Of a stretch of 64,000 nt of DNA, positions 55,408 to 64,000 are shown in pieces. The translations under genes were made by a program, and so were the position numbers. The notes under the pieces were generated by a model that had not been told where the DNA came from, ran no database searches, and saw nothing but the letters and a program-made list of their open reading frames with translations. This stretch comes from Bifidobacterium commune (GTDB lineage Bacteria; Actinomycetota; Actinomycetes; Actinomycetales; Bifidobacteriaceae): assembly GCF_900094885.1 (NCBI RefSeq), contig NZ_FMBL01000002.1:194697-258696 (forward strand). The letters run 5' to 3'. The first letter of the stretch is position 1; each line of letters begins with the position of its first letter.

Positions 55408-55806
55408 TCAGCAACCGGACTTGGCACCGGCCCTGGCGATGCACTGATGACGTCTCTTGACCTCGGTGACGACGAATTGCAGGTAGTGCTCTTCGACGCT
55501 TGGATCAAGGCCGGCATTGACGGCCACCTCGTTGAGGCGTGCGGCCTGGCGCTGTTCGCGCTCTCGATCTTCAGGGGCGAATCCAGCCTGAGCTTTGAGC
55601 TTTCCCACTTCCGCGGTGTATTTAAAGCGTTCAGCGAGCAGTGATACGATCGCCGCATCAACGTTATCTATTGATTGACGCAGCTCTGTAATCCGCTCGA
55701 CTGCCTGCGCCACCCTCGGATTGGCCCGAGCCTGAGCATCGTCAATCGCGGTGTTGCACCAGTCGTCACTGCTTGACACGTCGCTGGTTTCAGAAAAATC
55801 GGTCAT
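55408..55806 (-). CDS. Chorismate mutase, AroQ type
   Basis: About 132 residues. After a 35-residue polar N-terminal extension comes a compact helical chorismate mutase domain: ITELRQSIDNVDAAIVSLLAERFKYTAEVGKLKAQAGFAPEDREREQRQAARL, with the key Arg, Lys and Arg residues, then YLQFVVTEVKRRHQ. It converts chorismate to prephenate for Phe and Tyr. ATG 55806 follows AAGGTGAAG. No prephenate dehydratase or dehydrogenase is fused or adjacent. Confidence 0.92.
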   Translation of the reverse strand: MTDFSETSDVSSSDDWCNTAIDDAQARANPRVAQAVERITELRQSIDNVDAAIVSLLAERFKYTAEVGKLKAQAGFAPEDREREQRQAARLNEVAVNAGLDPSVEEHYLQFVVTEVKRRHQCIARAGAKSGC

Positions 55807-55903
55807 GTCTTCACCTTACGACAAGACCCCACCATTAAACGACGAAGCGGCACCCGTCCGAAGTCGGATGCCGTTGAACGAACGTCAGGTCGTCAGAACG
55901 GAA

Positions 55904-57910
55904 TCAGCTGTTGCCGTTCTGTTTGATGATGGCTTGAAGGAAGTCGCGGTTTGTCGCCGTCTTCTTCAAACGCGGCACGATGGTCTGGTAGGCTTGTTCA
56001 GCCTCAAGACCGCCCAGCAGACGACGAAGACGATAAATGACCGCCAGCTCGTCGTTCTGGGTGATGAGTTCCTCGCGACGCGTGCCGGACGCATTGATAT
56101 CGATGGCCGGGAAGAGACGCTTGTTCGCCAGATCACGCGAAAGACGCAGTTCCATGTTGCCGGTACCCTTGAACTCTTCGAAGATGACCTCGTCCATCTT
56201 CGACCCGGTTTCCACCAACGCCGAAGAGATGATAGTCAGCGAGCCGCCGTTTTCGATATTGCGGGCCGCACCGAAGAACTTCTTGGGCGGGTAGAGCGCC
56301 TGGGCATCCACACCACCGGAAAGCACACGACCAGAGGCCGGAGCGGCGATGTTGTAGGCACGGGCGAGACGGGTCATGGAATCGAGTAGCACAACCACGT
56401 CCTGACCGAGTTCCACCAGACGTTTGGCGCGTTCAATCGCGAGTTCGGCAACGGTGGTGTGATCGGAAGCGGGCCGATCGAACGTGGAGGAAATCACCTC
56501 ACCCTGGACGGTACGCTCCATATCGGTGACTTCCTCAGGGCGTTCGTCCACAAGCACCATCATCAGGTGCACCTCGGGATTGTTGGCTGCTATGGCATTG
56601 GCAATGTTCTGCAGGGTAATCGTCTTGCCTGCCTTGGGCGGGGAAACGATCAAGCCGCGCTGACCCTTGCCGATCGGCGCCACCAGATCGATGAGTCTGC
56701 CGATAATCTTGTTCGGCGTGGTTTCCTGCTTGAGCCGTTCCTGCGGATAAAGCGGCGTCAGCTTGGAGAACTGCGGGCGATTGGCGGCCTCTTCAACACT
56801 CATACCGTTGACGGTGTCAATGGACTGGAGCGGGACGAACTTCTGACGCTGGTTACGACGGTCTCCCTCACGAGGCTCACGGATGTAACCCTGCACCGCA
56901 TCACCCTTGCGCAGACCATATTTGCGAATCTGACCCATCGAGACATACACATCATTCGACCCCGGCAGATAACCCGAAGTACGGATGAACGCATAGGAAT
57001 CAAGCACGTCGACGATGCCGGCGACAGGAACCATTCCTTCCCTGGACTCACCGCGATGCTCACGCACCTCGCCCGCACTGGCCCTGACGTTGTCATTATC
57101 GTAGCGACCATTGCGCTCATTACGGTTATCGCGGTCCTTGTGGTCATAATTGCGATCACGCCCACGAACCCTGCGCTGATGACGATCGTTGTTATCCTCG
57201 TGATTGTACCGGTCGTTATTGCGACGAGAATGGCGTGCGAAATCACGGTGAGGCTCTTCTCCCTTGGCCTCTTTTATCTCGTCCGAAGCAACTTCCTCTT
57301 CATCGGGGACAGGCAGCAAAGCGAGTATGTCATCCAGATCGCGAATCTCACTGGACGTGGTATCTGCATCAGACTTCTGATCGGAGTGCCGCATACGACG
57401 ACGGGTATGTATCTCATTGTCTCCGGATTCACGCTCATCGCGACCAAAGCCAGCGGAAGATTTGGCTCCACGGCGCACCGGCTCTTCGTCCTCGAACAAC
57501 GGTGCGTCCTCAGCATGGACCTGATTGCCCAACATTTGTTCAACGTCCACTTCATCAGAAGGAAGCTGGATGGAGTGAGCTGCGTTTTTCTCCTGTTTTG
57601 CCGAATTTCCCGATGCATTGTTCATCGATCCGGAAACCGACCTTCTGCCGTTATTCGATTCCTTTGCAGAAGATTGCATGGACCTTTTTTCAGCGCCATT
57701 CGTTGTCGCGGAAGCTTGGGACGAGGCCGATGCGGACTGAGGCGTGCCAACTGTGACACCACTGGGTGCCTGCCCTCCACTTCTTGCGGCTTGGAGGGTG
57801 GCGATTAATTCCGGTTTACGCATCACTGACGTACCGCGAAGCCCCATTTGTTTGGCGAGCGTTTTAAGCTCAGGCAGCTTCATGTCCTCAATATTCTGGC
57901 TTGTTGCCAC
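55904..57910 (-). CDS. rho: Transcription termination factor Rho
   Basis: About 668 residues, longer than the 419 of E. coli Rho. The Rho-N helical domain comes first (MKLPELKTLAKQMGLRGTSVMRKPELIATLQ). A disordered, highly charged insert of about 220 residues follows (rich in R, D, N, E and H, including RRNNDRYNHEDNNDRHQRR). The cold-shock RNA-binding domain has SYAFIRTSGYLPGSNDVYVSMGQIRKYGLRKGD. The RecA-like ATPase has Walker A SPPKAGKT and Walker B VVVLLDSMTRLARAYN, and the Q/R-loop region GGVDAQALYPPKKFFGAARNIE. Such inserts are known in actinobacterial Rho and add RNA affinity. The start is GTG 57910 with AAGGAAAGG upstream. Confidence 0.97.
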   Translation of the reverse strand: MATSQNIEDMKLPELKTLAKQMGLRGTSVMRKPELIATLQAARSGGQAPSGVTVGTPQSASASSQASATTNGAEKRSMQSSAKESNNGRRSVSGSMNNASGNSAKQEKNAAHSIQLPSDEVDVEQMLGNQVHAEDAPLFEDEEPVRRGAKSSAGFGRDERESGDNEIHTRRRMRHSDQKSDADTTSSEIRDLDDILALLPVPDEEEVASDEIKEAKGEEPHRDFARHSRRNNDRYNHEDNNDRHQRRVRGRDRNYDHKDRDNRNERNGRYDNDNVRASAGEVREHRGESREGMVPVAGIVDVLDSYAFIRTSGYLPGSNDVYVSMGQIRKYGLRKGDAVQGYIREPREGDRRNQRQKFVPLQSIDTVNGMSVEEAANRPQFSKLTPLYPQERLKQETTPNKIIGRLIDLVAPIGKGQRGLIVSPPKAGKTITLQNIANAIAANNPEVHLMMVLVDERPEEVTDMERTVQGEVISSTFDRPASDHTTVAELAIERAKRLVELGQDVVVLLDSMTRLARAYNIAAPASGRVLSGGVDAQALYPPKKFFGAARNIENGGSLTIISSALVETGSKMDEVIFEEFKGTGNMELRLSRDLANKRLFPAIDINASGTRREELITQNDELAVIYRLRRLLGGLEAEQAYQTIVPRLKKTATNRDFLQAIIKQNGNS

Positions 57911-58241
57911 TATAGTGTTGCCTTTCCTTGACTTCCAATAACTTTGTTTGGGAGTTTAATGAAAAAGATGCGGAATACCTAAACCGCTGATGAATACTCG
58001 ATGTCACCGAGTAATTCCCGAATGGCATCCAGCTTACCTCCGGCCCGTGACCTTCACGACACGATATGTGTATTGTACAGAGGTTTACATGACGGACAAC
58101 GCGACCTCGAACACGAACGAACGTGTCAAATCGAGCAACAAATCACCATCGTTTATCGGAAATCGCTCATCGAGCTTTGGACGGCACTTGCTATAGTCCG
58201 TAGACACTTGCACGACCACGCAAGAACATATGCAGCAACGC
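57911..58241. other. Gap upstream of rho without a recognised gene
   Basis: A rho leader and promoter are expected here. Short plus-strand frames overlap but show no codon-use or motif support. An ACACGAACG-AACGTGT inverted repeat lies near 58109-58126. Nothing else stands out. Confidence 0.4.
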
Positions 58242-58271
58242 AAAAGCGGGCGGCCATCAAGACCGCCCGTC
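58242..58271 (-). terminator. Intrinsic terminator of the FAD oxidoreductase gene
   Basis: CGGGCGG (58247-58253) and CCGCCCG (58263-58269). On the minus strand the stem is followed by CTTTTG. It lies 30 bases beyond the stop codon. Confidence 0.8.
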
Positions 58272-58300
58272 TCAAACGCGAGAACACTGAACGCTAATGC

Positions 58301-59938
58301 TTACTTTACCTCATGGTAAGACTTCTCTGTATTGACGGACCACACGTTTTTCTTGTCTGCTCGGCCGGTACTGATGTTGTCGACGGCCTCCATCGCGCTG
58401 ACCATCGAATGATCCTGGTTGTTGTAACGATGCTGACCATTACGACCCACGCAGTACAGATTGCCGAAGGAATCGAGGTAATCTATGAGTTCCGGCATCT
58501 GGTCGTAGGTGTCGAAGTAGGCGGGATATGCCTTCTTTACATGTTCACGATGCGAATCAAGAACGTCCTGGGATCCGTTGATCACGCGCATGCGCGTTAG
58601 TTCCTTAATGGCGAACTCGGTCGCTTCCTCATCGGAAAGGTTCCAGAACTCGTCGCCTTCCTCGCAGAAATACTCCAAACCGACCCACACCGTATCGTCC
58701 ACATCCTTGACGAGATAAGGGCTCCAGTTGTTGAAAATCTGAATACGCCCGACCTTATAGCCCGGATCCTGCACGTAAATCCAGCAATCGGGGACAATCG
58801 GCGGATTGCCTAACGTCTTCATGTCGGTCGTGTTCTCAAGTCGCAGATGCTTCACCAGAAGACCCACAGTAACGAAGTCACGGTACGGCAGACCGTTGGC
58901 GATGCGCTTCATTTCCGCTGGAACAACCTCGGAGGAAGCGGAACCCTTCTCCTTGTTGTCTTCCTGCGCAGCATCATCGATGGCGTTGACCAAATCCTTG
59001 ACCGGCATGGATGAAATAAAATCGTCCGCCTCAAGTTCAACGCGCTTACCGTCGGCATCCTCATAAATCACACTGGCAATGCCGCCATCGGCCTTCTGTC
59101 GAAGTTCGACCACGTTTGCATCGGTGATGACCTTGCCACCATTGTTAAGAACCTGGCTCTCAACAATCTCCCAAAGCTGGCCTGGGCCGAGCTTGGGATA
59201 CCAGAACTCCTCGATGAGCGAAGTCTCGACATCCTTGGAATCACGCTTTTTTGGCATCATCTTCTGCACAGCGTTCTTCAGAACGCTGATTACGCTCAGA
59301 CCACGCACGCGCTGCGCTCCCCAGTCCGCCGAAATCTTGGACGGGGTACGTCCCCATACCTTGGCCGTATACCCTTCGAAGAACATCGAATAAAGCTGAC
59401 GACCGAACCTGTTGATGTAGAAGTTCTCCAAGTTGTCTTCAGGCAGCTTGTGGACCATCGACCATAGGTAGCTGAACCCGGCCTTCATCGTCAACTTGAA
59501 GCCCAACGCCTTGAACAGCGACGGCGAAAGCGAAATCGGATAATCCAGGAAATGCTGGTTCCAGAAAATACGCGAGACACGATGACGCTTGAGCATCACC
59601 ACATCCGTCTTCTCCGGATCCGGTCCGCCGGCCTCAAGATCGTGGTGGCGACCAAGTTTCTTGTCGTCGTACGAAGGCGCACCCTGAAGCGGCATGATGT
59701 TCTTCCACCAGTCCATCACGCGGTCGTCCTTTGAGAAGAAGCGGTGCCCACCGATATCCATGCGATTACCGTTATGCTTCACCGTGCGGCTGATACCACC
59801 AAACTCACGGGTCGCTTCCAAGACCGTAACATCATATTTTGCGGCGCCGCCGTCCTTGACCAGTTCCCAAGCCGCTGTCAGACCGGCGGGACCGCCACCG
59901 ATAATCACCACAGATTTCTTATCCGCAGCCACAGCCAT
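58301..59938 (-). CDS. FAD-dependent oxidoreductase (UDP-galactopyranose-mutase/amine-oxidase-like)
   Basis: About 545 residues. The N-terminal dinucleotide motif [17 protein letters not shown] and the amine-oxidase [28 protein letters not shown] motif bind FAD. The middle part ([46 protein letters not shown]) is typical of a family related to protoporphyrinogen oxidase and UDP-galactopyranose mutase. The C-terminal FAD motif is [24 protein letters not shown]. The precise substrate is unknown; related genes often lie in cell-envelope polysaccharide loci, but no glycosyltransferase is adjacent here. ATG 59938 follows GGAGG. Confidence 0.85.
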   Translation of the reverse strand: MAVAADKKSVVIIGGGPAGLTAAWELVKDGGAAKYDVTVLEATREFGGISRTVKHNGNRMDIGGHRFFSKDDRVMDWWKNIMPLQGAPSYDDKKLGRHHDLEAGGPDPEKTDVVMLKRHRVSRIFWNQHFLDYPISLSPSLFKALGFKLTMKAGFSYLWSMVHKLPEDNLENFYINRFGRQLYSMFFEGYTAKVWGRTPSKISADWGAQRVRGLSVISVLKNAVQKMMPKKRDSKDVETSLIEEFWYPKLGPGQLWEIVESQVLNNGGKVITDANVVELRQKADGGIASVIYEDADGKRVELEADDFISSMPVKDLVNAIDDAAQEDNKEKGSASSEVVPAEMKRIANGLPYRDFVTVGLLVKHLRLENTTDMKTLGNPPIVPDCWIYVQDPGYKVGRIQIFNNWSPYLVKDVDDTVWVGLEYFCEEGDEFWNLSDEEATEFAIKELTRMRVINGSQDVLDSHREHVKKAYPAYFDTYDQMPELIDYLDSFGNLYCVGRNGQHRYNNQDHSMVSAMEAVDNISTGRADKKNVWSVNTEKSYHEVK

Positions 59939-60075
59939 ACATTACCTCCGAAAATCCATGCTTTTAAAGTCTATCTGCCCTATAACCAAATCCTCACCAG
60001 TCTACAAGCAGATGCAAACAGCACATATTTACAGCTAAAACATGCACGAATCATGTGCATGTTTCTTAAAAATCA

Positions 60076-60390
60076 TCATGTCAACGAATCAGGAATATCA
60101 ATGTCCGTTTTCTGAACTTCCTCAACGTTGACGTCCTTGAACGTGACAATACGCACATTCTTGACAAAACGCGAGGAACGGTAAACGTCCCATACCCAGG
60201 CATCCGTAAGCTGAACATCAAAATAAACATCCTGACCCGCGGAACGCACGTTGAAATCGACCTTGTTGGCCAAGTAGAAGCGGCGTTCGGTTTCCACCAC
60301 ATAGGTGAACAGCTTGATGACGTCGCGATATTCCTTGTACAGCGCCAGCTCGGAGTTCATTTCATAGTTATCGAGATCTTCAGCACTCAC
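60076..60390 (-). CDS. DUF2469 family protein
   Basis: About 104 residues. It matches the small actinobacterial DUF2469 family, with MSAEDLDNYEMNSELALYKEYRDVIKLFTYVVETERRFYLAN and the WVWDVYRSSRFVKNVRIVTFKDVNVEEV end. Function unknown; it is conserved near nucleotide and RNA genes in other Actinobacteria. It begins at GTG 60390, overlapping the GNAT stop by 4 bases (GTGA), with GGGAGG upstream. Confidence 0.9.
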   Translation of the reverse strand: MSAEDLDNYEMNSELALYKEYRDVIKLFTYVVETERRFYLANKVDFNVRSAGQDVYFDVQLTDAWVWDVYRSSRFVKNVRIVTFKDVNVEEVQKTDIDIPDSLT

Positions 60391-61607
60391 TGATTAGTAC
60401 CTCCCGAAGTTTTCCTATCTGTCAGATCGCCGCCATCCATGCTGTTTTTGTTCTGTCCGGAATGACCCAGATTCCGCCACCAGGCCTTCTTGGATTTTTT
60501 ACCTTGCTCATCGGAATATGGCCACAGGTTCTGCAAGCCATTCTCCGATTGCTGTTCGTCATTGTTTTGCACCCGTGAAGATGCAACCGAAGACAATCTG
60601 AGCCCTTCAGAGCATTTCGAATCTGCATCGGCCACAGGGGAATCATGTCTGGCGGTATTGTCGGAAACAAATTCTGCGGTCGGGGTTTCAGCCGTTTGCT
60701 TCCCGTCCAATCCGGCACGAGGGGAAACCCCGTCAGACAGCCAAACTGTTTCATTGTCGACAGAGTCGGCACCCGCCTTCTCGCCACAACTGGCGTCGCT
60801 GCCTTCGGACGCATATTGTTTGATTTCAGTGGAATGCTCCGAGTCGATCATCGCCTCTTTGACGCCAGGATTGCCTTCGATGACATGCATACCGAAAGTA
60901 TTGAGTGAACGAATTGGATCATATTCATCTGCAAGCGTATCGAGGATAATGAGGTCCTGATATTTGCCAATGGAAGCGTCCCACAACGAATCGCGGGAAG
61001 TTCCGGACTTGATGAAGCCCAGGGATTGATAGACCGAAAGGGTGCGGCTGCTTTTCTCCGGCACGGCGACCCAAATGCGGTGCATGCCCAGACCGACCGG
61101 CCCCTCGGCAAAACCGTATGTCATTACTCGGGGCATCGCATCTCGCGAATAGCCACGACCACGATAATCTTTGCCAAGCATCACCTGGATGCGAGCCGAA
61201 CGCGCCCAGCCGTCGATATCGATGAGGAAAATCATACCGATGACATTTCCAGTCGATTCGGCATCGATTTTGCCATCCGCATCATGATCGGCATCCGTCA
61301 TAATGGCCCAAGCCATCGTGCGCCTGGCCTCAGGATCACCCACTCCCGATTCGGAGGAGATACTGCCGTTCGTCCAAGCCACGGAACGTCGAATCCACTC
61401 CTGAACCAACGCGCGCTCTGATTGCTTGTCTTTGCCAGTGTCGCCAGAAGCGTTGAAGTAAGCATCAAGCTGATCCAGTTTGGAAATGTCGTCAAGGGTC
61501 GCAGGACGCAGATGCACCATCTCACCACGAATTTCCGGAATGACAACACGTTCCGGTAATTGCCGCGAAACATCTTCTTGTGCAGAAATTTCGGAGTTTT
61601 CAGACAT
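60387..61607 (-). CDS. GNAT acetyltransferase with long disordered tail
   Basis: About 406 residues. Residues 25-230 are a RimJ/RimL-like GNAT domain: VHLRPATLDDISKLDQLDAYF opens it, and the acetyl-CoA loop reads VMLGKDYRGRGYSRDAMPRVMTYGF, followed by HRIWVAVPEKSSRTLSVYQSLGFIKSG. Residues 255-406 are a hydrophilic tail rich in S, D, E and G, unusual for this family, with no motif. The substrate, a protein N-terminus or a small molecule, is unknown. ATG 61607 (MSENSE) is preferred over GTG 61616. Translationally coupled to DUF2469. Confidence 0.85.
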   Translation of the reverse strand: MSENSEISAQEDVSRQLPERVVIPEIRGEMVHLRPATLDDISKLDQLDAYFNASGDTGKDKQSERALVQEWIRRSVAWTNGSISSESGVGDPEARRTMAWAIMTDADHDADGKIDAESTGNVIGMIFLIDIDGWARSARIQVMLGKDYRGRGYSRDAMPRVMTYGFAEGPVGLGMHRIWVAVPEKSSRTLSVYQSLGFIKSGTSRDSLWDASIGKYQDLIILDTLADEYDPIRSLNTFGMHVIEGNPGVKEAMIDSEHSTEIKQYASEGSDASCGEKAGADSVDNETVWLSDGVSPRAGLDGKQTAETPTAEFVSDNTARHDSPVADADSKCSEGLRLSSVASSRVQNNDEQQSENGLQNLWPYSDEQGKKSKKAWWRNLGHSGQNKNSMDGGDLTDRKTSGGTNQ

Positions 61608-61898
61608 AGTCACCACCCTCTACTGAGACACATCCGTTAACAGGATAGTGTATTAGACTGACTATGAACAGAACAGCAAAAACGTACGCAAACAGTGCAT
61701 CTCATCCTTCAGAACCGTGAACGCTCCGCATGCGGCAAGTTGGCGGAGCTTGACTGCGTATCTGCTCGAACAACCTGCCCAGTCTCGAAAGGGTGCCGCA
61801 TCAAGCCTACGAAAAACATCTTTCGAACCAAGTGAGTCATCATCAGGACATTGCTGCCGTCACAATTGTATCCGAATGCGGACCCATTCCAGATATCA

Positions 61899-61973
61899 AA
61901 GCGCGTAGGGGAACCTCGCGATTCCGCCTACGCGCTTATTGGTTCCCGGGAAAGTTCATCTGACTTTTCCGGG
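61899..61973 (-). terminator. Tandem hairpins after gatB
   Basis: First on the minus strand is an 11-bp stem with one G-U pair (61945-61955 with 61963-61973). Then comes a perfect 11-bp stem (AAGCGCGTAGG 61899-61909, CCTACGCGCTT 61927-61937) followed by TTTGATATC. They lie 13 bases beyond the gatB stop. The remainder of the 61608-61985 gap holds only weak promoter-like sequence for the GNAT gene. Confidence 0.75.
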
Positions 61974-61985
61974 GGATTCAAGAAA

Positions 61986-63485
61986 TCAGCCCTTGACCTT
62001 CTTTATGACCAAAGCACTTACCGCCTTGGCATCAGCCTGACCGTGGGTGGCGCGCATAACCGCACCGATAATGGCGCCCATCGGCTTCATGTTGCCGCTC
62101 TTTAGCTTCTCAGCGATTTCCGGATCGGCAGCCAGAGCATCGTCTACAGCCTTCTCGAGCGCACCGTCGTCGGAGACGACCTGATAGCCGTGCTTTTTCA
62201 CGACCTCATCAGGTGTACCTTCGCCAGCGAGAACACCAGTGACGGTCTGCTTGGCGAGCTTGTCGTTGAGTTTGCCTTCGGCGACAAGCTTCTCAACCTC
62301 GGCTACATCCGCCGGAGTAATCGGCAACTCTTCAAGCGAAAGACCATGCTCGTTGGCCACTCGGGAAATCTCACCGAGCCACCATTTGCGGGCACCAGCG
62401 GCCGTAGCGCCGTCTTTGATGGTTTCCTCGACCAGATCAAGCGCGTCGGCATTGATGATGTCACGCATCTCGAGATCGCTGAACTTCCACTCTTCCTGCA
62501 GGCGGGCGCGGTGCTCACGCGGCATTTCCGGCATGGTTTTGGTGATTTCGTCGATGTGTTCCTGCGTGATGTGCAGCATGACCAAATCGGGATCCGGGAA
62601 GTAGCGGTAGTCGTTCGCATCGGACTTGACGCGGCCACCGGCCGTGGTCTGCGTAGCCTCGTCCCAGTGACGGGTCTCCTGCAGAACCTCTCCGCCTTCG
62701 TCCAGAAGTGCGGCCTGACGGCGAATCTCGTACTGCAACGTTTTCTTGATGCCGCGGAACGAGTTGACGTTCTTGGTTTCACTGCGGGTGCCCAGCTTTG
62801 TCTCGCCCTTTTTGCGCAGCGAGATGTTGACGTCGGCACGCATGTTGCCCTGCTCCATCCGACCGTGCGAAATGCCCAGGGCGCGCACGATGTCACGGAG
62901 GGTGCGCATGTAGGCATCCGCGATCTCCGGAGCCCTCTCCCCCGCACCTTCCACAGGCTTGGTGACGATTTCGATCAGCGGAACGCCGGCACGGTTGTAG
63001 TCGACCAACGAATGGTCTGCGCCTTCGATGCGGCCGTCGGAACCACCCACGTGGGTGTTCTTGCCGGCGTCATCCTCGATGTGGGCGCGTTCAATCGGAA
63101 CGCGGAACACCGTGCCATCCTCAAGATCGACGTCGAGATAGCCGTTGCCGTTGGTGGGCTTGTCAAACTGCGAAATCTGATAGTCACGAGGCATATCCGG
63201 GTAGAAGTAGTTCTTACGTGCGAACTGGCTCCACTCGTTGATCTCGCAATGCAATGCCAAACCCAGCTTAATCGCGAAATCGACGGCGGTCTTGTTGACC
63301 ACCGGTAAGCTTCCGGGCAACCCGAGGCTCACGGGTGTCAGCTCGGTGTTCGGATCGGCTCCGAACTCCTCATGAGCAGGGCAGAACAGCTTGGTCTGCG
63401 TGCAGAGCTCGACGTGGGTTTCCAAACCGAATACCGGGTCAAATTCCTTGACGGCATCGGAATACTTCATCAATTTTTCAGACAT
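61986..63485 (-). CDS. gatB: Aspartyl/glutamyl-tRNA amidotransferase subunit B
   Basis: Kinase/transamidase core of GatCAB, which converts Glu-tRNA-Gln (and Asp-tRNA-Asn) to the amide form. About 499 residues. The catalytic cradle motifs [68 protein letters not shown] and [15 protein letters not shown], with Mg and zinc ligands, are intact. The C-terminal helical and YqeY-like tail domains ([30 protein letters not shown]) are also present. ATG 63485 follows AAGGAG; the gap from gatA is 24 bases. Confidence 0.97.
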   Translation of the reverse strand: MSEKLMKYSDAVKEFDPVFGLETHVELCTQTKLFCPAHEEFGADPNTELTPVSLGLPGSLPVVNKTAVDFAIKLGLALHCEINEWSQFARKNYFYPDMPRDYQISQFDKPTNGNGYLDVDLEDGTVFRVPIERAHIEDDAGKNTHVGGSDGRIEGADHSLVDYNRAGVPLIEIVTKPVEGAGERAPEIADAYMRTLRDIVRALGISHGRMEQGNMRADVNISLRKKGETKLGTRSETKNVNSFRGIKKTLQYEIRRQAALLDEGGEVLQETRHWDEATQTTAGGRVKSDANDYRYFPDPDLVMLHITQEHIDEITKTMPEMPREHRARLQEEWKFSDLEMRDIINADALDLVEETIKDGATAAGARKWWLGEISRVANEHGLSLEELPITPADVAEVEKLVAEGKLNDKLAKQTVTGVLAGEGTPDEVVKKHGYQVVSDDGALEKAVDDALAADPEIAEKLKSGNMKPMGAIIGAVMRATHGQADAKAVSALVIKKVKG

Positions 63486-63509
63486 GATTTTATGCTCCTT
63501 GCCGTCCGA

Positions 63510-64000
63510 TTACTTTGCGTTGCCGAGCCACGGGGTCTTGAGGCTTTGCCAGATCGGACCGCCCCACTGCTCCTCGAGAGCCGCTTCGAGAGCGGCCGCG
63601 GGCTTGTACATCTGCTCGTCATGCTTCTGCGGTGCCATGAACTGGAAGCCGACCGGCAGGCCGTCGTCGGAAAGACCCGCCGGGATGCTCATCGCCGGAA
63701 TACCGGCCATGTTTGCGGGAATAGTAGCGATATCGCTCATATACATCGTGAGCGGGTCGTCCATCTTCTCGCCGAACTTGAAGGCGGTGGTCGGGGACGT
63801 GGGAGTGACCAGCACATCGGCCTTCTCGAACGCCTTGTTGAAGTCTTCGATAATCAGGGTGCGGACCTTCTGAGCCGAGCCGTACCATGCGTCGTAATAA
63901 CCGGCCGAGAGTGCATAGATGCCGAGGATGATGCGGCGCTTGACCTCGTCGCCGAAACCGGCTTCGCGGGTGTAGGCCATCATGTTGGCGGCGGTCTGCG
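63510..64000 (-). CDS. gatA: Glutamyl-tRNA amidotransferase subunit A, C-terminal part (cut by window edge)
   Basis: About 163 C-terminal residues of the glutaminase subunit, which frees ammonia from glutamine for Gat[44 protein letters not shown] and [60 protein letters not shown] are typical of GatA. The Ser-cis-Ser-Lys catalytic part lies outside the window. gatC and the gatA start are expected just beyond the right edge. Confidence 0.96.
   Translation of the reverse strand, partial: QTAANMMAYTREAGFGDEVKRRIILGIYALSAGYYDAWYGSAQKVRTLIIEDFNKAFEKADVLVTPTSPTTAFKFGEKMDDPLTMYMSDIATIPANMAGIPAMSIPAGLSDDGLPVGFQFMAPQKHDEQMYKPAAALEAALEEQWGGPIWQSLKTPWLGNAK

Noticed and set aside
56459..57808. A 449-codon plus-strand ORF opposite rho
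   Set aside because: Antisense shadow; the minus strand has complete Rho motifs, and the plus frame crosses them without any own motif.

Overview
The window looks like a chromosome segment of a Bifidobacteriaceae member, most likely Bifidobacterium. The reasons are moderately high G+C, an actinobacterial NucS mismatch endonuclease, a GlnR-type orphan regulator, the maltosyltransferase GlgE, a DUF2469 protein next to a GNAT protein, the gatA-gatB order, and many low-complexity insertions in otherwise standard enzymes. Species cannot be read from the sequence. || Core block 1 (1-28.5 kb) is housekeeping. It is rich in aspartate-family amino-acid genes: dapE (cut by the left edge), hom-thrB followed by a Maf-NUDIX fusion, lysA beside argS, and metA. 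It also holds tRNA-Arg(CCG), a CYTH protein, a minus-strand run of membrane protein / lipoprotein / thioredoxin-TPR protein, an FKBP lipoprotein convergent with nucS, the complete F1Fo ATP synthase operon (atpBEFHAGDC, minus strand), initiator tRNA-fMet, and a TetR regulator with its target membrane protein under a paired palindromic operator. || The accessory region (28.6-43.1 kb) separates TetR from glgE and is the most unusual part. It holds two copies of a two-gene surface module. Each has a single-pass coiled-coil protein ending in a conserved Cx6CPIG tip, followed by a secreted surface protein. The copy at 43.1-38.0 kb is complete: its second gene encodes a 1299-residue adhesin with antigen I/II-like C-terminal domains and an LARTG sorting signal. 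The copy at 30.3-28.6 kb has lost most of the adhesin. Between them lies a more AT-rich, decayed stretch: a broken ABC exporter, an intact BceAB-like ABC transporter, a twice-frameshifted secreted amidase with a small membrane protein, and a serine-recombinase fragment joined to a third remnant of the coiled-coil family. || Core block 2 (43.4-64 kb) holds glgE, ppa, mntP, a membrane protein, glnR, nth, a peptide-type solute-binding protein, valS, chorismate mutase, rho, an FAD oxidoreductase, DUF2469 and GNAT genes, gatB, and gatA (cut by the right edge). || No CRISPR array, intact prophage, rRNA or intact insertion sequence was seen. Starts were chosen from Shine-Dalgarno placement and family N-termini, and are flagged where uncertain.
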